From positions 1-64,000 of the forward strand of contig JAILRA010000108.1 in assembly GCA_024698715.1 (NCBI GenBank): a stretch of 64,000 nucleotides of DNA. The letters run 5' to 3'. The DNA comes from Lachnospiraceae bacterium. Lineage in GTDB: Bacteria > Bacillota > Clostridia > Lachnospirales > Lachnospiraceae. Shown here piece after piece: positions 34,020-43,500 of this stretch. Made by a program: the position numbers and the translations under genes. The first letter of the stretch is position 1. Each line of letters begins with the position of its first letter. The notes below the pieces were generated by a model that had not been told where the DNA came from, searched no databases, and worked only from the letters and a program-made list of their open reading frames with translations.

Positions 34020-35379
34020 AACCCTGAAAATAATAAATACGGTTTTTGTCGTGATCTTCATGCTCGGATTCACTTTTTATTTTTTTGAGCTGATAAATCT
34101 TCATTACAATCAGACTCTTTATCCGGAAACAGGAAGATACGAATCGGATCTTTATGCACATCTTCAGATGGCGACGGACAACTGGGGATACAGTATTCTG
34201 GCGGTTGTTTTCAAATTGCTGTCATTCCTTCCGACATTCGGTTTTCATTTTGCGGTGGCATTGCTGCTTGCCGCATGCGAAGCGGGTACGCTTGCCGTAT
34301 CATTTATACTTTTCAGAAAAAACGACATAGAGATAAAAAGTGCGCTGTTCTTTACTGCGGCATCGGGATTTGTAATGCCGATGTTCGTAAGAGCGATCCA
34401 GCCTTACAGATATATCGGTTACCAGTCGGGCAGCATATGGCATAATTCGACATACATAGTGATGAAACTTTTCGCACTTTTATGCATGATCCTGTATCTT
34501 TTGATCTCAAGATATTATAAGGACAGGCTGGATATGGGACAGGTTGTGGTATTTTCACTGCTTCTGGCATTTACCACATCCGTAAAAACCAATTTTATCC
34601 TGGTATTGGGACCGGTTGCACTGATATTTCTTCTTGTCGACTGGATCAGAGGGGTACCCCTTAAAAGAATACTCATCTGTGCTGCGACAGTGCTTCCTTC
34701 GGTTCTGGTGATCGTTTTCCAGGAAATCGTTCTGTTCGGAAAAAGTACGGGAAACGGCATAATAATCGACCCTTTGTACAGCGTATATCTTCGTGCCGAA
34801 AAACCGTATATTACCATGATCCTGTCTGCGGCATTTCCGGTCACGGTTTTGTTTTTCAATTTCATCCCGGTGCTGAAAGATACGATAAGTGATTTCAGAG
34901 AACAGAAAAGCATTTTAAGACACAGGATGTTTCTGGTTTCCTGGGCAATGTGGCTTGCGGGATTCCTGGAACTGATCCTTTTAAGAGAAGTCGGTGAAAG
35001 GGAACTTGACGATAATTTCGCATGGGGATATGATTTCTGTCTTTTCTTTCTTTTTGTGACGAGTATTATATACTTTGCCAATAACATCAGAGCGGTTATA
35101 ATCAAGTTCAGAGAGAATAATAAAGTCAGGGACACGCGTAATGTTTCGAAAAGAAAAAATACATCCGGAGAAAAGAAAACAAAGACAGCCGATCCCGGAC
35201 GAAATGACGAAGAAGAGGTATCCGTTTTATCGGACAATATGCAGATTGATGACAGAGCATCACTTCCGATCGCCATTGTATATCTGAGTATAATCCTGGC
35301 AATATTTTTATATCATACATATTGCGGTGTATATTATTTCGTGAAGCTTTCACAGGGTGTTACATTCTTTATGAGATAG
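34006..35379 (+). CDS. Polytopic membrane protein, possible GT-C glycosyltransferase
   Basis: The family is not recognised. The reading frame is open from 33922, but the TTG at 34006 is the likely start because TGGAG lies about 10 bases upstream and the earlier part is a shadow of the GNAT gene. The product has about 457 residues with roughly ten hydrophobic helices. A first outer loop (YNQTLYPETGRYESDLYAHL) has acidic residues placed as in GT-C enzymes. A soluble, charged segment near the C-terminus (about 375-415) precedes a last helix. It overlaps the GNAT gene by 14 bases and precedes a GtrB-like gene, which fits a role using polyprenyl-linked sugar. Confidence 0.78.
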   Translation: MEKDKTLKIINTVFVVIFMLGFTFYFFELINLHYNQTLYPETGRYESDLYAHLQMATDNWGYSILAVVFKLLSFLPTFGFHFAVALLLAACEAGTLAVSFILFRKNDIEIKSALFFTAASGFVMPMFVRAIQPYRYIGYQSGSIWHNSTYIVMKLFALLCMILYLLISRYYKDRLDMGQVVVFSLLLAFTTSVKTNFILVLGPVALIFLLVDWIRGVPLKRILICAATVLPSVLVIVFQEIVLFGKSTGNGIIIDPLYSVYLRAEKPYITMILSAAFPVTVLFFNFIPVLKDTISDFREQKSILRHRMFLVSWAMWLAGFLELILLREVGERELDDNFAWGYDFCLFFLFVTSIIYFANNIRAVIIKFRENNKVRDTRNVSKRKNTSGEKKTKTADPGRNDEEEVSVLSDNMQIDDRASLPIAIVYLSIILAIFLYHTYCGVYYFVKLSQGVTFFMR

Positions 35380-35418
35380 AATAAGATACTAAAGAAAAGT
35401 GAAACAACGGAGGAAAGA

Positions 35419-36360
35419 ATGAAAGTAAGTTTCGTGATCCCGTGTTACAGATCCGAGAATACTCTTGAAGCCGTGGTGGATGAGATCAAATCCACAATGG
35501 CGGAACTTAAAAAAGAATATGAGATCATTCTGGTGAATGATTCGTCACCGGACAATACGTTTGAAGTGATCAAACGACTTGCCGCGGAAAACGATAACAT
35601 CCTCGGGATCGATCTGGCTAAGAATTTCGGGCAGCATTGTGCTCTTATGGCGGGCATGAGACATTCCGAAGGAGATGTCGTAGTCTGTCTTGACGACGAC
35701 GGACAGACGCCTGCGAACGAAGTGGGAAAACTTCTCGACAGACTCGAAGAAGGATACGATGTGTGCTATGCAAGTTACGGCAAAAAGCAGCATTCGGGTT
35801 TCAGGAATTTCGGCAGCAAGGTTAACGAACTCATGACCAGGATAATGCTCGGCAAACCAAAAGAGTTAAAGGTTTCCAGCTATTTTGCGGCCAAAAGATT
35901 CGTAGTCGAAGACATGTTAAGATACGAACAGTCGTATGCGTATGTTATAGGACTGGTATTAAGAGCCACCAAAAACGTCTGCAATGTGGAAGTAAACCAC
36001 AGAGCCAGAACCGAAGGCACGAGCGGTTATACGCTGGGGAAACTCTTTTCCCTCTGGTTTAACGGTTTTACCGCTTTTTCAATAAAGCCCTTGAGAATGG
36101 CAACGGGTATAGGATGCTTTTGTGCATGTTCGGGCTTTTTATACGGAATATACACGATCATCAAAAAACTTGTTTTGGTGGATGTTCAGGCGGGATTCTC
36201 CGCATTGATGTCCGTACTGGTATTTATAGGCGGCATGATCATGCTGATGCTGGGACTTATAGGCGAGTATATAGGACGTATCTATATATGCATGAACAAT
36301 TCGCCCCAGTATGTGATTCGTGAGAAAGTCGGAAAGAAATCATCGGATAATAATGGATAA
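35419..36360 (+). CDS. GtrB/ArnC-like polyprenyl-phosphate glycosyltransferase
   Basis: This third GtrB-type enzyme has 313 residues. It shows KVSFVIPCYRSENTLEAVVD, VNDSSPDNTFEVIKRLA, GIDLAKNFGQHCALMAGMRH and the catalytic CLDDDGQTPANEV, then two C-terminal membrane helices and GEYIGRIYICMNNSPQYVI. The NFGQHCALMAG form is the ArnC-like variant, so its sugar may be an amino or deoxyamino sugar rather than glucose, which would suit the WecE-like gene upstream; this is inference. CGGAGGAAAG precedes the ATG. The next gene starts within its last codons. Confidence 0.9.
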   Translation: MKVSFVIPCYRSENTLEAVVDEIKSTMAELKKEYEIILVNDSSPDNTFEVIKRLAAENDNILGIDLAKNFGQHCALMAGMRHSEGDVVVCLDDDGQTPANEVGKLLDRLEEGYDVCYASYGKKQHSGFRNFGSKVNELMTRIMLGKPKELKVSSYFAAKRFVVEDMLRYEQSYAYVIGLVLRATKNVCNVEVNHRARTEGTSGYTLGKLFSLWFNGFTAFSIKPLRMATGIGCFCACSGFLYGIYTIIKKLVLVDVQAGFSALMSVLVFIGGMIMLMLGLIGEYIGRIYICMNNSPQYVIREKVGKKSSDNNG

Positions 36361-38131
36361 TACAAACACCGTAAAAACGAATAAAACGGATAAATCCGAA
36401 AAAAAGGGTTCGGTCGTATGGGACTGCATTTTTCTTGCGGTTCTTGTTTTACTGCCGTTTTTGCATCTTGCTTTCGGTGTTGAATTTTCAGATACGGCGT
36501 ACAGTCTCGGCAACTACGAGAATCTGGACCGCATGAATCTTACGTGGACGATAGCCACGTTCTGGGCCAATATGCTTGGAAAAGGATTTACCAAACTTCC
36601 TTTCGGTTCTTTGTGGATCGGAATGAAATTCTATACCACTCTTGTTCCCGTTTCGGGAATTGTGATCTCGTATCTGTTTTTGAAAAAATATATCCCGAGG
36701 GTAATGGTATTTATCGGGGAGCTTCTTGCAATAGCCATGTTCTGGTGCCCCACAACGATCCTTTACAATTACCTGACATATCTTTTGTTTACGGCGGCTA
36801 TAGTTGTTCTTGTCACATCGCTTTCGAAGGACTGCAAATGGGGACTTGCCGTTGCGGGAGCCATTCTGGCATTCAATGTATTTGTCAGATTTCCGAATAT
36901 AACCGAAATAGCTCTTATCCTGGTTGTATGGCTCAATACAAGGGTTGACAGGAAAAAATTCGTCAACGGAGTACTGGATACAATGATCTGCATCGGCGGA
37001 TTTCTGGCCGGAATATCGCTTAATATCCTGGTTATAGGACTGAATTACGGTTTTTCGTCGATTCCTGCCATGGTCGTTTCACTTTTTTCAATGACGGGAG
37101 ACAATACCGGATACAAACCCACGCAGATGGTTCTGACGATAATCAGGGCATATGCGACGTATTACAAGAGTTTTATCTTCCTCATCGGAATAACGGTTAT
37201 CTGTTTTGCGGTGAGCGCTCTAATGAAAAGACATTATGCCAGAATAATCACGGTTGTGGCACAGTTTGTTCTGTACGGACTGTTTCTTTTCTGGGCATAC
37301 AGAAATCATGTTTATACGGTAAGATATTCCGATTATTCATCCATGTATTTCTGGATGGTGATCTTCTTTATCCTGGGAAATATCGTTACGGTATGGACGA
37401 TTCTAAGAAAGAGAAATCCCAAAGAATTAAAACTGATAGCAATGGCAGTACTGGTCGTGATGTGGATCACACCGCTTGGAAGCAACAATGCACTGTATCC
37501 TTCCATCAACAACCTGTTCATTGTGGCACCTGCGGTCATATTCATGTGGTGGAACGAAATGTTTAAGGGAAGGAATTTCTACGAACTGCTTGATCTTGAA
37601 GCGAAAAATACAATGGTTGCAAGCCGTATTACGGTAGCACTTCTTTTGATAAGCGTATTTGTTCACTGCTCACTTTTCGGTATCGTATTCATCTTCAGGG
37701 ATACGGGATTTCCTTACGACAACCATACGAGCGTAAGCAACAACGAAGTGCTTAAATACATGCACACAAATCCCGACAGAGCGGCACTTATAGAAGAACT
37801 TTCGGCATATGTCAAAAATCACGGACTCGCCGGAAAAGAAGCGATATTCTACGGTGAGATCCCCGGACTTGAGTACATTTTAAAAATGCCGTGTGCCATT
37901 TCACACACATGGCCGGATCTCGGTTCGTTTTCGTATGAGGATTTCAGAAAAGATATAGAACAGCTCGAAAAACCTCCGGTGATATTCATAAACGAAAATG
38001 TCTGCGAGGATATATTCAATCTTGACGGCGGATCATCCGACAAGGAGATCTGTCTTTCGGAATATATGAACGCAAATGAATACGAACTGAAGGTCAGAAT
38101 AGATTATATTGCAATATATACGGCGAGATAA
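36353..38131 (+). CDS. Large polytopic membrane protein, likely GT-C-type glycosyltransferase
   Basis: The family is not recognised with certainty. The 592-residue product has about eleven membrane helices, then a C-terminal soluble domain of about 120 residues. Its first outer loop (FGVEFSDTAYSLGNYENLDR) carries the acidic residues expected of a GT-C active site. The ATG at 36353 is chosen because it overlaps the end of the GtrB-like gene, its probable donor maker. It is the last gene of the plus-strand polysaccharide cluster and converges with the methyltransferase gene 5 bases later. Likely role: transfer of a polyprenyl-linked sugar on the outer face. Confidence 0.78.
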   Translation: MDNTNTVKTNKTDKSEKKGSVVWDCIFLAVLVLLPFLHLAFGVEFSDTAYSLGNYENLDRMNLTWTIATFWANMLGKGFTKLPFGSLWIGMKFYTTLVPVSGIVISYLFLKKYIPRVMVFIGELLAIAMFWCPTTILYNYLTYLLFTAAIVVLVTSLSKDCKWGLAVAGAILAFNVFVRFPNITEIALILVVWLNTRVDRKKFVNGVLDTMICIGGFLAGISLNILVIGLNYGFSSIPAMVVSLFSMTGDNTGYKPTQMVLTIIRAYATYYKSFIFLIGITVICFAVSALMKRHYARIITVVAQFVLYGLFLFWAYRNHVYTVRYSDYSSMYFWMVIFFILGNIVTVWTILRKRNPKELKLIAMAVLVVMWITPLGSNNALYPSINNLFIVAPAVIFMWWNEMFKGRNFYELLDLEAKNTMVASRITVALLLISVFVHCSLFGIVFIFRDTGFPYDNHTSVSNNEVLKYMHTNPDRAALIEELSAYVKNHGLAGKEAIFYGEIPGLEYILKMPCAISHTWPDLGSFSYEDFRKDIEQLEKPPVIFINENVCEDIFNLDGGSSDKEICLSEYMNANEYELKVRIDYIAIYTAR

Positions 38132-38135
38132 AAGA

Positions 38136-39011
38136 TTAACGGGTCCATCTTCCGCTGGCTCCGCAGGGCAGTACGAGTCCGTTTTCGGAAACCGGAAGTC
38201 CGATCTCATCGGAAACAACATTGCCGCCGAATCTGCTTTTTATGCAGGTATTCAGCATATATGTGAGCACTGCGGGCTGAAGACCGGTTGTATAGGAATT
38301 GATCAAAAAGAAAGAAGCATCATCGCTTAAGAGACTGCTTGTAAGTTCTATAAAAGGGAAAATACTTTCCTCGATTTTCCATATTTCTCCCTTGGGACCT
38401 CTGCCGTATGAGGGAGGGTCCATAATGATGCCGTCATATTTATTGCCGCGTCGGATCTCTCTTTCAACGAATTTGACACAGTCGTCCACCAGCCATCTGA
38501 CGGGAGCGTCCCCGAGATCGCTTGTGAGGGCGTTTTCTTTTGCCCATTGAACCATACCTTTTGATGCATCGACATGAGTTACGGAAGCACCTGCGGCAGC
38601 AGCCGAAAGCGTTGCACCTCCCGTGTATGCGAAAAGGTTCAGAACTTTAAAAGATTTATCGGGATTGGATGCTTTTTTGTTTCGGATGATCTCTGAGAAC
38701 CAGTCCCAGTTGACAGCCTGCTCCGGAAAAAGACCCGTATGCTTGAAAGCAAAGGGCTTGAGATTAAATGTGAGCGATCTGTAATTAATGCTCCATTCCT
38801 CTGGAAGATTCTTAAATTCCCATTCACCGCCGCCTTTGCTGCTTCGATGATAGTGGCCGTTGAATTTTTTCCAGCCGGAATGTTTTTTGGGAGTATTCCA
38901 GATAACCTGGGGATCCGGACGAACCAATAGATAATCGCCCCAGCGTTCCAGTTTTTCCCCATCCGAAGTGGAGATAACTTCATAATCTTTCCAATTGTCG
39001 GCAATCCACAT
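38136..39011 (-). CDS. Class I SAM-dependent rRNA methyltransferase (RlmI-like)
   Basis: The product (291 residues) fits the class I SAM-dependent rRNA methyltransferase group related to RlmI. It has LNLFAYTGGATLSAAAAGAS for SAM binding, THVDASKGMVQWAKENAL, WLVDDCVKFVEREIRRG and the catalytic-site neighbourhood MDPPSYGRGPKGEIWKIEE. The N-terminal PUA domain of RlmI is missing, as in many Firmicutes members. ATG 39011 has GGAGG six bases before it. It is a housekeeping gene running against the polysaccharide cluster, with only 4 bases between the two stops. Confidence 0.88.
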   Translation of the reverse strand: MWIADNWKDYEVISTSDGEKLERWGDYLLVRPDPQVIWNTPKKHSGWKKFNGHYHRSSKGGGEWEFKNLPEEWSINYRSLTFNLKPFAFKHTGLFPEQAVNWDWFSEIIRNKKASNPDKSFKVLNLFAYTGGATLSAAAAGASVTHVDASKGMVQWAKENALTSDLGDAPVRWLVDDCVKFVEREIRRGNKYDGIIMDPPSYGRGPKGEIWKIEESIFPFIELTSSLLSDDASFFLINSYTTGLQPAVLTYMLNTCIKSRFGGNVVSDEIGLPVSENGLVLPCGASGRWTR

Positions 39012-39141
39012 AAAAAACCTCCGAGTATTATAGATCTGAGAAATCGGCAATGCACAAATATCTCGATAAAAACTTCCGTAATCAGTATGTGGGCGATTCC
39101 ATCAGTTACGGATATATTATAGCACGATATCGGAAAAAGAC

Positions 39142-39597
39142 ATGTCCAAATTAAACGATTACTGCAAGAAGAAAAATTTAAAAGAGATGGATCACGAACA
39201 CCTGCTGATTTACAGAATCTGTTTGTGCATGCTACCGTTTATGATCCTGGCTGTCATTGTTTTTTTTATCTGGGGAGACAAAGTGACAAATCTGGGAGAC
39301 GGATGCGTTTTCAAAAAAATGACGGGACTCTACTGTATCGGATGCGGCGGAACAAGAGCATTCAATCATCTTGTACATCTCAGACTCTTCAAAAGCATCT
39401 GTTTTCATCCGTTTGTTCCCTATGCTTTTTTTGCATACATTCTGTTTACGGTCAATTCTTTTCTTTTCAGACACAATAAGATCTGTTTCAAAAAACTTAA
39501 TCCCTTTGTACTCATGGTTATCGGACTGGGACTGATGGCAGTCAATTTTATTGTCAGAAATATTCTTCTGTTTGTCTTTTCGATCCCGACATTATAA
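39142..39597 (+). CDS. DUF2752 membrane protein
   Basis: A 151-residue protein of the DUF2752 family. The hallmark is the cysteine-rich segment KKMTGLYCIGCGGTRAFNHL (residues about 56-75), followed by HPFVPYAFFAYI. Three to four hydrophobic helices surround it: one at about 25-45, one after the cysteine motif and one or two near the end. The function of the family is unknown; the CxGCGGTRA motif could bind a metal. The gene stands alone between the divergent methyltransferase and hsp20, with a hydrophilic N-terminus of about 22 residues. Confidence 0.88.
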   Translation: MSKLNDYCKKKNLKEMDHEHLLIYRICLCMLPFMILAVIVFFIWGDKVTNLGDGCVFKKMTGLYCIGCGGTRAFNHLVHLRLFKSICFHPFVPYAFFAYILFTVNSFLFRHNKICFKKLNPFVLMVIGLGLMAVNFIVRNILLFVFSIPTL

Positions 39598-39764
39598 AGG
39601 ATTAAGAGAATAAAAATATCAAATATCCCGTATTTTTTGCATTTGTGACATCGGAGGATTGTCGGGGAAATTTTTGAGAATTCAAAATATAATACGGCTT
39701 TGATACTGCAAAATCACCAAATATGCGGTATAAAAATGTACAATTTTACCAAAAATAAGAATTA

Positions 39765-39791
39765 TTAGCACTCACACTTGACGAGTGCCAA
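39765..39791 (+). promoter_or_regulatory. CIRCE operator (HrcA binding site)
   Basis: TTAGCACTC, nine bases, then GAGTGCCAA: 17 of 18 positions match the CIRCE consensus TTAGCACTC-N9-GAGTGCTAA. HrcA binds this element and represses heat-shock genes. Here it overlaps the -35 box of the hsp20 promoter, so bound HrcA should block RNA polymerase. Confidence 0.95.
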
Positions 39792-39806
39792 CAGAAGTGA
39801 TATAAC
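39778..39806 (+). promoter_or_regulatory. Sigma-A promoter of hsp20
   Basis: TTGACG at 39778-39783 and TATAAC at 39801-39806 are 17 bases apart, with an extended -10 TGA at 39798-39800. The -35 box lies inside the CIRCE operator. Confidence 0.85.
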
Positions 39807-39913
39807 ATAATCAACAAAGGAACAGAGAGACCGGAAACAGGTGGTTTCCATGATCGGATCCTTGTCCCAATGTTAAGTAAATTGGACGTTGTGATACAAA
39901 GGAGGTAATGATT

Positions 39914-40360
39914 ATGTTAGCACCCAGCATTTTTGGAGAAGATTTATTTGATGATTGGTTTAATTTCCCGGAATTCGGTAATTTGAACAAAGCTGAGCGT
40001 AAGCTCTACGGCAGACATGCGGACAGACTTATGAAGACCGATGTCAGAGAAACAGATGAAGGCTATGAGATTGATATTGATCTTCCGGGTTTTGAAAAAG
40101 AAGATATTAACCTTGGCCTTAACAACGGATATCTGACAGTAAGTGCTTCAAAAGGTATCGATAACGAAAAGACCGATAAAAAGGGCAGGATGATAAGACA
40201 GGAAAGATATTCCGGAGCAATGCAGCGTAGCTTCTATGTAGGCGATGCAATTAACGAGGAAGATGTTAAAGCATCCTTCAAACACGGTGTACTCAGCCTT
40301 ATCGTTCCCAAGAAAGAAAAAGCCGTTCCCGAAAAGAAGACAATAATGATCGAAGGCTGA
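39914..40360 (+). CDS. Hsp20 family small heat-shock protein
   Basis: This 148-residue chaperone holds unfolded proteins without using ATP. The alpha-crystallin domain runs from about residue 38 to 138: TDVRETDEGYEIDIDLPGFE, DINLGLNNGYLTVSASK, RQERYSGAMQRSFYVGDAI and FKHGVLSLIVPKKE with the usual GVL motif. ATG 39914 is 8 bases after GGAGG; an ATG two codons earlier is too close. It is controlled by CIRCE and HrcA and followed by a strong terminator, so it is a single-gene unit. Confidence 0.96.
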   Translation: MLAPSIFGEDLFDDWFNFPEFGNLNKAERKLYGRHADRLMKTDVRETDEGYEIDIDLPGFEKEDINLGLNNGYLTVSASKGIDNEKTDKKGRMIRQERYSGAMQRSFYVGDAINEEDVKASFKHGVLSLIVPKKEKAVPEKKTIMIEG

Positions 40361-40363
40361 CAT

Positions 40364-40396
40364 AAAAAAGGCGCGTCCGAAAGGGCGCGTTTTTTT
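40364..40396 (+). terminator. Rho-independent terminator of hsp20
   Basis: A GC-rich stem (70-78 paired with 83-91 of 40300, with some G-T pairs) closes on a GAAA tetraloop and is flanked by A6 and T7 runs. It directly follows the hsp20 stop. Confidence 0.9.
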
Positions 40397-40558
40397 GTGT
40401 ATGAATAAACAGCGCCTAAAACATGTCATATAATGGACAAATCAAATAAAATAGGGAAAAATGCACGGAATATGAACAAAAATACATGAAAATGCATTAT
40501 AATAATGTAGTTTGCTATAAACAACGGGGAACGGTATACCGATAAAAAATATGTGAAA

Positions 40559-43500
40559 ATGATTGAAAAGTATACTCAAAAGAATAATTCCCAAAAAGGC
40601 TTCACTCTGGTGGAGCTTATTGTTGTGCTTTTGATTATTACCATTCTGGCTTCGATCGCAGTTCCCACTTTCCTTTATTTCATAGATGCGGGCAAAGAAA
40701 AAGAGCATAAAGCCAATGCATCCAAGAGTCTTGCCGCAACCCGTACGGCACTTTCGGATCTGTATTCGGACGCAAGCAGTTCACTTACCGCAGATAAAAG
40801 AAAAAAAGCAAGAATACTGGCAGGTGTTTCGGAAGATACGTCTTTTATGGTCTGGACCGAAGCTCAGCTTTTTGCGGGCAGGACAAAAGCGATACCCGAA
40901 AATATAGCTTCCTATACGGTCGATAAAGCTCTTTACGGCGAGAACGGACAGTTTTTCTTTTATGACGGCGAAGAATGGGTAAAGATGGCCAGCAAATCAT
41001 GGGATGATGCCAAGAGCGATGCCGCACAGGATAATTCCAAAGCATTGTATATGTGGCCCTATTCCGATGACAGCGGATTTATCGATGATGACGATCCCGA
41101 GGACGAAGACGATATAAGCGAAGACGATATAAAAGTTGTTGTTCTGCATCTGGACTATGTGACCAACGCATTTGCAAAAGACAAAGTTTATTTTTCACGT
41201 GAAGAAAAAGAGTACGATACCGGTCTCGAATCCGTCAGAGTTCTTTTCTGGAAGGAAAACAACGAATGGAAATCAACATGGGAAGTCAAAGGCGCGAAAG
41301 ACGTCTATGTTCAGGATGAAACGGCTTACGAACTTCATTTCGTGGGAAACAGATTCTCATTCAAGACATGGAGGAACGCCAAAGACGGACAGGAAATAGC
41401 AAGTGCGGATCTTATGAAAGTCTTTATAGATGCCAATGCTAACGTTTCCAATCATTTTGAATTTAATCTTGTTCTTGAAGATAACGGCGAGATCCCCGAA
41501 GTGGATAAAGTATATATCTCGAGAGACGCATTCGGAAATGCTCTCGGAAGTTATGGTATAGTTAATATCCAGAAGGTTCCTTCGCAGGGTGAAGCAGGTA
41601 TCCCTTCGGGTGCTGTCAAGATCGATGACGGAAGAAATCCGGACGGATATGCTTATGCATGGCTTGAAGGCAGTGTTTTGAAGTGGACGAGCAATGCGCT
41701 CAAAGTGTGCATGCCCGAAGACTGCAGCGGTCTTTGTGCCGGAAGAAACATAAGAAATGCAGACTTCACAGGATTTGATTTCTCGGAAACGAGAACGATG
41801 AAGGAAATGTTCGCGGGATGTCCGAATCTCGAAACCGTTTCCGGCATAACAGTCGGAACGAACGATACTACCGGAACGGAAGGTATTTTAACCGACGTTG
41901 GCGGTATGTTTAAGAACTGTCCCGTTCTGACATACGCGGATGTAAGCGGGCTGAAAGGAAATATATTAGCACTTAATTCCATGTTTGAAGGATGCGATCT
42001 TTTAAGCAACTACGGAATGATAGCATTTTCATCGGAATTCAACACTTCCGGCGTTTCTGATTTTTCGAATATGTTCAAGAAAAATACGGGCAATTCCGGC
42101 AGCGGTGAAACCATAGACATTTCAGCATTTGATATGTCCAAAGCTTCCAATCTTGAAAGCATGTTTGAAAACTGCGGTGCCGAAGAAATAATCCTTCCGG
42201 GCGGTACAACACCTTCACTGACAAATCTTAAGAATACGTTCAAAAACTGCACAAACCTCAAATCCCTCGATTTTACCGGATGGACGATGGAGAAGGTTTC
42301 GACGATGGAAAGCACCTTCGAAGGGCTTTCAAGTATCGAATCCGTTAACGTGGGAAGCGGCTGGAATCTTTCATCCTGCACAACAATGAATTCCGCTTTC
42401 AAAGGATGCGTGAATCTTAATACACTGGCTTCGGAAAAGATCATCACATCGGGCAAACTGACAAATCTTGATTTTGCTTTTGCGGGATGCTGCAATCTGT
42501 CGGAAATAAATCTTGACAGATTCTTCACAAGTAATGTTACGAGTATGAAATCCATGTTCTCAATGGACGGATATTCATCGGGTACGATGAGCCTTGAGAC
42601 TATCGGTTTTGGCTCCACGTTTGACACTTCCCGTGTTACCGATATGAGTAATCTGTTTTACGGCTGCAGCGAACTTAAAACCATCAACGGGATCGACAAA
42701 TTCAGGACCGTAAACGTTAAGAACATGAGCGGAATGTTTGCCGGAAACACGGAACTTGAGACACTGGATCTCTCATCATTTGAAACAGCCGGTGTTTCGC
42801 GTTTTGACAATATGTTTGCGGATACCACATTGCTTAAGACCATATGGGCTTCACCGAGATTTGTGATCGCTTCGTCAAACGAATCTCAGAATGTTTTTGA
42901 TAACAATACTCTTTTGACAGGCGGAAGAGGAACGAAGATAGAAGATTGTCAGATCTCGGATTCGGAGAATTTCGATACGCTCAAATATGCGAATGTTGAC
43001 GGATGGGAAGGCGAAAGAGGATATTTTACCGGAAAATTCAGGGAAGTTTATGTTGCAAAAGACAAATTCTCCGGAATGTTCTCATACCACGCTTCTAAGA
43101 TAGTTCATGAGCCGACATCCAAATATTCGATAGCCGAACTTCAGTATGAAAACAAAAAAGACTTTACGAGTATAAAGGATACAAAAGGAAACAAAAATAC
43201 ATATTATTATATCTTTGCATGGCGCGAAGGAGATAATTTCGAAGAGATACACTGGTGGACCGATGCCGATGTGGCATATTTCCCCGAAGACAGCAGTTCA
43301 ATGCTCGCAAATGTCAGTCTGGATTCATTCGATTTCAGCGGATTCGATGTTACCAAAGTCACGAAGTTCAATAAGTTGTTCTCAGGTGACGCCGGTCTCA
43401 GATCGGTTGAATTCGGAAATATGTTCTATGCCGACAAATGCACCAATATGACTGAAATGTTTGCCGGATGCGGACTGACCGATATCGATATGTCGGGAAT

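Larger units (their letters stand above)
39598..39913. other. Leader region of hsp20
   Basis: No gene is seen in these 316 bases. The first 165 bases are AT-rich without clear signals. The rest holds the CIRCE operator, the promoter and a leader of about 100 bases with GGAGG at its end. Confidence 0.6.

Noticed and set aside
34515-35276. Long minus-strand open frame (about 250 codons) opposite the membrane protein gene at 34006
   Set aside because: The composition is that of a reverse shadow (rich in Ser, Thr, Arg), there is no ribosome-binding site, and the plus strand encodes a clear membrane protein in operon order.
42010-42627. Long minus-strand frames opposite the LRR prepilin (also 43843-44505)
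   Set aside because: They mirror the repeat structure of the plus-strand gene and have no start signals.
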